Below are positions 61,099 to 64,000 of a stretch of DNA of 64,000 nucleotides, in pieces. A program made the position numbers and the translations under genes. Each line of letters starts with the position of its first letter. The stretch's first letter is position 1. The notes beneath the pieces were generated by a model. That model searched no databases. It had not been told where the DNA came from and saw only the letters and a program-made list of their open reading frames with translations. The DNA is from Isochrysis galbana (Eukaryota; Haptophyta; Isochrysidales; Isochrysidaceae), in assembly GCA_018136815.1 (NCBI GenBank), contig CM030932.1:6548915-6612914 (forward strand). The letters run 5' to 3'.

Positions 61099-62010
61099 TC
61101 ATCTAGGATGAATGCGACAAGTGGTTAACTTGTCCCCTTCGTCCTCTCCCGGAGGGGCCGGGTATAGACTCCTCCAGAGGAGGCTGATCCTCTCCCGGGT
61201 TTCCGGGTCGTCTAATACCTCCAAAGGTATCTTGGCATCTACTTCCGTTGCCCGTCGCGGGGGGGCGGTAGCAAAGGTCGCTACCACCGGGTGGTGGTCC
61301 GACGCCGCTAGGCCCGTGAAAAGTTTAAGATCTATGTATGCCTTGTGCCATCTCCACGCGGAGTAGTATTCCGCGGCGTATACTCGATCTATCCTTGTGT
61401 GTGTCTGGTGCCCGCACCTCGTGTATTGTTCTTTTAAGCCCGGATTAACTAGCAGTTGGACGTCCGTGAGCCGGATCCGCCCGCTTGCGCGATGGCTGCT
61501 GTGGTTGTTGGGCTTGTGGCTGCTGGGCTTGCTGGGCTGGATCCTTCCCTTTGTGTCCATGCGCAGCTTGCGCGTATGTCCTGGCTGCTTGAGTTGGTTG
61601 TTGGTTTGAGGGCGCAAAGGCCCCCAAAATGGATTGTTGTGTTAAGTGCCCGCCCCCGAGGGGTGCACTGATGGTAGGAGTGGCCGCCATGGGGGTGGCA
61701 GCAGAGCTGCCACCTCCCATGGGGAGTCCTTGAGTTGGTGGAGGAGCGGAGGGGTTGGGTGGCAGGGCATTGCCCTGGGTCTGGTTGTCACCAGGGAACA
61801 GGACTCTGCCTGTTCCCTGGTTCTGTGGCAGCTTGGGAGGCGAGGGTGGTGCCGTCATGTCGACGTCGTTGTCAGGCGGCGCGGCGGCCTGTGGGCGCTT
61901 GGGCTCCGGCGGTTTGGGGCGGCCCCGTTGGGGCGTCGTGACGGCGGGGGGCTGGGAGGTGGGAGCGGTCGGCGCGCGCTCCATCGCTAAAACTATAACA
62001 ATAGTTTTTG
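61099..62010 (-). mobile_element. LINE 5' region: leader, ORF1, and endonuclease C-terminus
   Basis: The leader actattgttatagttttagc precedes ATG at 61984: MERAPTAPTSQPPAVTTPQR, DNDVDMTAPPSPPKLPQ, LTQQSILGAFAPSNQQPTQA, ending PSRKRADPAHGRPTAS at 61445. In the overlapping frame, RIRLTDVQLLVNPGLKEQYT, RCGHQTHTRIDRVYAAEYYS and FTGLAASDHHPVVATFA to 61099 is the C-terminal part of a LINE apurinic endonuclease (RIDR...SDHHPV with catalytic His/Asp). The N-terminal endonuclease lobe is missing, so an internal deletion joins ORF1 to the endonuclease tail. This copy links the MERAP ORF1 family to a LINE. Confidence 0.8.
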
Positions 62011-62099
62011 AAAAAAAAGTATCACAAAACACAAAACTCAAGACGCTCACGCTCACATGAACCACTAGTCACCTTGGGCTAGAGCAGCTAACTTGGCAC

Positions 62100-62400
62100 C
62101 GCTACCGGGCGGCATGGACTTTTGTAGCCCGGTCACTCACTCATTTCAACCACTATTTCCCACCTCCCCTGTAGGGCCTGACAAGAGTTGCCGGCAACTT
62201 TTTGAGCAACTTTGGGGTGTTTGAGAGGGCGAGCAACTTTTGAGCAACTTTAAGGCCCACAGGCAACATTGAGCAACTTGAGCAACTTACCTAGCAACTT
62301 ACCCATAGATAGGCCCGTGAGACGAGCAACCTACCCCTCCTCGATCTATAGATAGGCCAAGCGTGCAACTTTAACTTTAACGCCTCCTCTGCGGGCCAGG
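62100..62400. repeat. Island of GAGCAACTT repeats and a family C edge
   Basis: gagcaacttt / gagcaactta words occur about eight times within 62195-62300. The left edge carries gtagcccggtcactcactca and caaccactatttcccacctc, an inverted match to 7585-7625. Confidence 0.75.
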
Positions 62401-62409
62401 CCGGGAAAA

Positions 62410-62760
62410 ATACGTGAATGTGAGGGAGGATTGGGTCAGTGTTGTGATTCCTCCCCCCTCTGCAGTTCTCACCCCTTCCGCAGCTCTCCTCCCTCCCCTC
62501 TCTCCATTTCCTGATTTTCCCGGGCTAGGCCGGGAAAAATACGTGAATTGTTGGGATCTCACCCCCCTCGGCAGTTTCTCCCCCCCCTTCCGCTGCTCCC
62601 CCCCTCCCCCCCCCTTCCGCTCCCCCCTTCCCCCCCTCCGCTCCTCCCCTTCCCCTCCGCTGTTCCCCCCCCTCCGCCGTTCCCTTCCCCCCCCTCCACG
62701 CGGTCCCCCCCCCTCCGCGCGCCGAGACGGCGGCCCTTCACCGCTAGAATCGAGAATCGA
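62410..62760. repeat. Duplicated 5' segment and C/T tract
   Basis: gggccaggccgggaaaaata then cgtgaat occurs at 62393-62419 and again at 62521-62547, each followed by a C/T-rich stretch with ccgcagttctcacccc-like words. 62575-62715 is nearly pure pyrimidine. Frames across it are artefacts. Confidence 0.8.
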
Positions 62761-63164
62761 GCGTCCTCGCAAGGTCTGGGTCTGACCGGTCGACCACCGC
62801 GATGCTCACGGGGCTATGCTCCGCGGCAATGGGTAGCGGTGTCACGGTAGGGGGATCGAAAAGGGGCGAGAGCGACGGCAGATGGTCGCGACGGAGATAG
62901 GCGAGGGCGCGGTCGACAACAGAGGGTGCGTCGCCGTTGACAGGTGGCCTCCAGCTAGACTGAGGTCAGGCTGCAGGGGCCGCCAGTCAAGGCGGTCGGG
63001 CGATACGAGGAGTGGCGGCGCCAACCAACGGCTAACGACAACAACATAAGCAATGGAGCAGCCGTGGGGGCCGGTTTCGGAGGCGCGGTGTAGGGAGACA
63101 AGGGGCGAAGAGGAGGGCGCGAGGCGGCGGCGGCGGGGGGGAGGGGCGTGCCCCCCCCCCCCTG

Positions 63165-63372
63165 CATAAACCCGAGTATAAACTTACCTCGAGAGGGGGG
63201 GGGAGGGGGGGGGGAGAGAGAGAGGGAGAGGGAGAGGGGGAGAGAGAGAGGGGGAGAGAGAGAGAGAGAGAGAGAGAAGAGAAGAGAAGAGAGAAGAGAG
63301 AAGAGAGAGAGAGAGAGTTGTCAGAGAGTAGGGAGAGCAGAGAGAGGGGAGAGAGAGAGAGAGAGTAGAGAG
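63165..63372. repeat. Family A-type tail and purine tract
   Basis: cccgagtataaacttacctc (a decayed family A tail) is followed by G runs and a GA-rich tract up to the start codon region at 63379. Confidence 0.8.
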
Positions 63373-63378
63373 CGCGCG

Positions 63379-63905
63379 ATGTCGTCGACGTCGGCCGAGG
63401 GCCTTCTCCCCTCAGAGGGCCTCTTCTCCCACGTGTCGCACTGCCTCTCGACATCCGCCCATCTCTACTTGCCGATCTGGTCTCTCTCCGCGCTCATCCT
63501 CTTCCTCACCCTCTCTCTCTCTCTCTCTCACCTCCACAGACTCTCTTCTTCTCCTCTCTCCCCTCGACAGCAGCTCTACACCACCATCTGCGCGGCTCCC
63601 CTCGTGCTCTCGTCGTGCTCGGCCGCGTCTCTGATCGCGCCAAGGCCGTCACTCCTCTTCTCCCTCCTCCAGCAGCAGTACGAGGCCTTCGCGCTCTCCG
63701 CGTTTGGATCTCTTCTCTTCATGTTGCTCGCGCTCGGAGGCACCGCTGGACAAAGAGGAGAAGAATCAATGGGCCAGCGCGTGCTGAGGCAGCTGGCGGC
63801 GCACGGGCCGAGGAGGCACTTTGCCACACCACCGCTCTGCTGCCTCTGCACGCCCTGCTGGCCCAGCTTCGACCTGAGGGCGACACACCTACTCCTCATC
63901 TATCG
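63379..63905 (+). CDS. OST-alpha/TMEM184-family membrane protein, first exon
   Basis: ATG at 63379, then LPSEGLFSHVSHCLSTSAHL and hydrophobic spans LPIWSLSALILFLTLSLSLS, LYTTICAAPLVLSSCSAASL and FALSAFGSLLFMLLALGGTA. The family's YEAFAL...LLxxLGG element (QQQYEAFALSAFGSLLFMLL) and a Cys-rich H...P.CCLC motif (RHFATPPLCCLCTPCWP) are present. The block ends THLLLIY(R) at a gtaagaa donor (63906), phase 2. Family members are seven-helix organic-solute-transporter-alpha/TMEM184 proteins of plasma or endosomal membranes. The remaining four helices lie in exons beyond the window. An unusually pure purine tract sits directly upstream of the start. Confidence 0.75.
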
Positions 63906-64000
63906 GTAAGAACGCGGGCGAGCCGACGCCGCGCGCTTCGTCCCCGCCTGCGGCTGCAGCCACACTCACGCCGCGCCGCCACGCGTGGTGTAGGCTCCTG

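Noticed and set aside
1..64000. CRISPR arrays, bacterial operons, ribosome binding sites, rRNA genes
   Set aside because: None seen; the sequence is clearly eukaryotic nuclear DNA with introns and retrotransposons.

Overview
This window is eukaryotic nuclear DNA. The evidence is GT-AG introns, TATA-poor GC-rich intergenic DNA, long purine/pyrimidine tracts, LINE, copia-like, hAT and piggyBac transposons, and no operon-like packing. A homogentisate-prenyltransferase-like exon (25.6-26.0 kb) and a NEOXANTHIN-DEFICIENT 1-like gene (47.8-49.2 kb) point to a photosynthetic protist, i.e. a GC-rich microalga. I cannot fix the lineage from the sequence. The assembly has two 100-N gaps (26606-26705 and 53318-53417), and open frames that cross them are artefacts of joining.

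Layout. 1-0.93 kb: a truncated SGNH-esterase-like gene running off the left end. 1-7.9 kb: simple-sequence tracts, a decayed N-terminus of a BTAF1/Mot1-like gene, a LINE scrap and a 1.4 kb foldback palindrome. 8.1-10 kb: two unidentified open frames. 11.2-13.9 kb: a decayed MAP3K-epsilon/Cdc7-type kinase gene. 14.7-20.6 kb: a nest of small elements, with two non-autonomous hAT-like elements with perfect 8-bp target duplications, an LTR end, three LINE ORF1 copies around a captured glycosyltransferase-like exon, and an orphan BTAF1 exon. 20.6-23.8 kb: a complete hAT transposon with a chromodomain-bearing transposase. 24-30.5 kb: repeats, the prenyltransferase exon, LINE pieces and a divergent pair of small two-helix membrane protein genes. 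30.7-32.6 kb: a TPR protein. 33.6-41.7 kb: MITE, LINE and SINE-like repeats plus weak genes. 41.9-42.8 kb: an algal-type unknown protein. 43.2-46.1 kb: the 3' halves of two piggyBac transposases fused head to head. 47.8-51.9 kb: the NXD1-like gene and a TLC-domain membrane protein. 52.1-53.3 kb: copia and LINE remnants. 53.4-61 kb: a large retroelement on the minus strand with a 960-codon Gag, then a pol frame carrying a phage-type cytosine-methyltransferase-like domain upstream of a retroviral-type aspartic protease. 63.4 kb to the end: the first exon of an OST-alpha/TMEM184-like gene.

The host genes do not form a pathway cluster, although two touch plastid isoprenoid and carotenoid biology. 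The window is mainly a record of transposition. Its most notable items are the methyltransferase-protease retroelement, the chromodomain hAT transposon with TIRs and target-site duplication, and a probable fusion of an NXD1-like domain to a DUF3054-like membrane domain.
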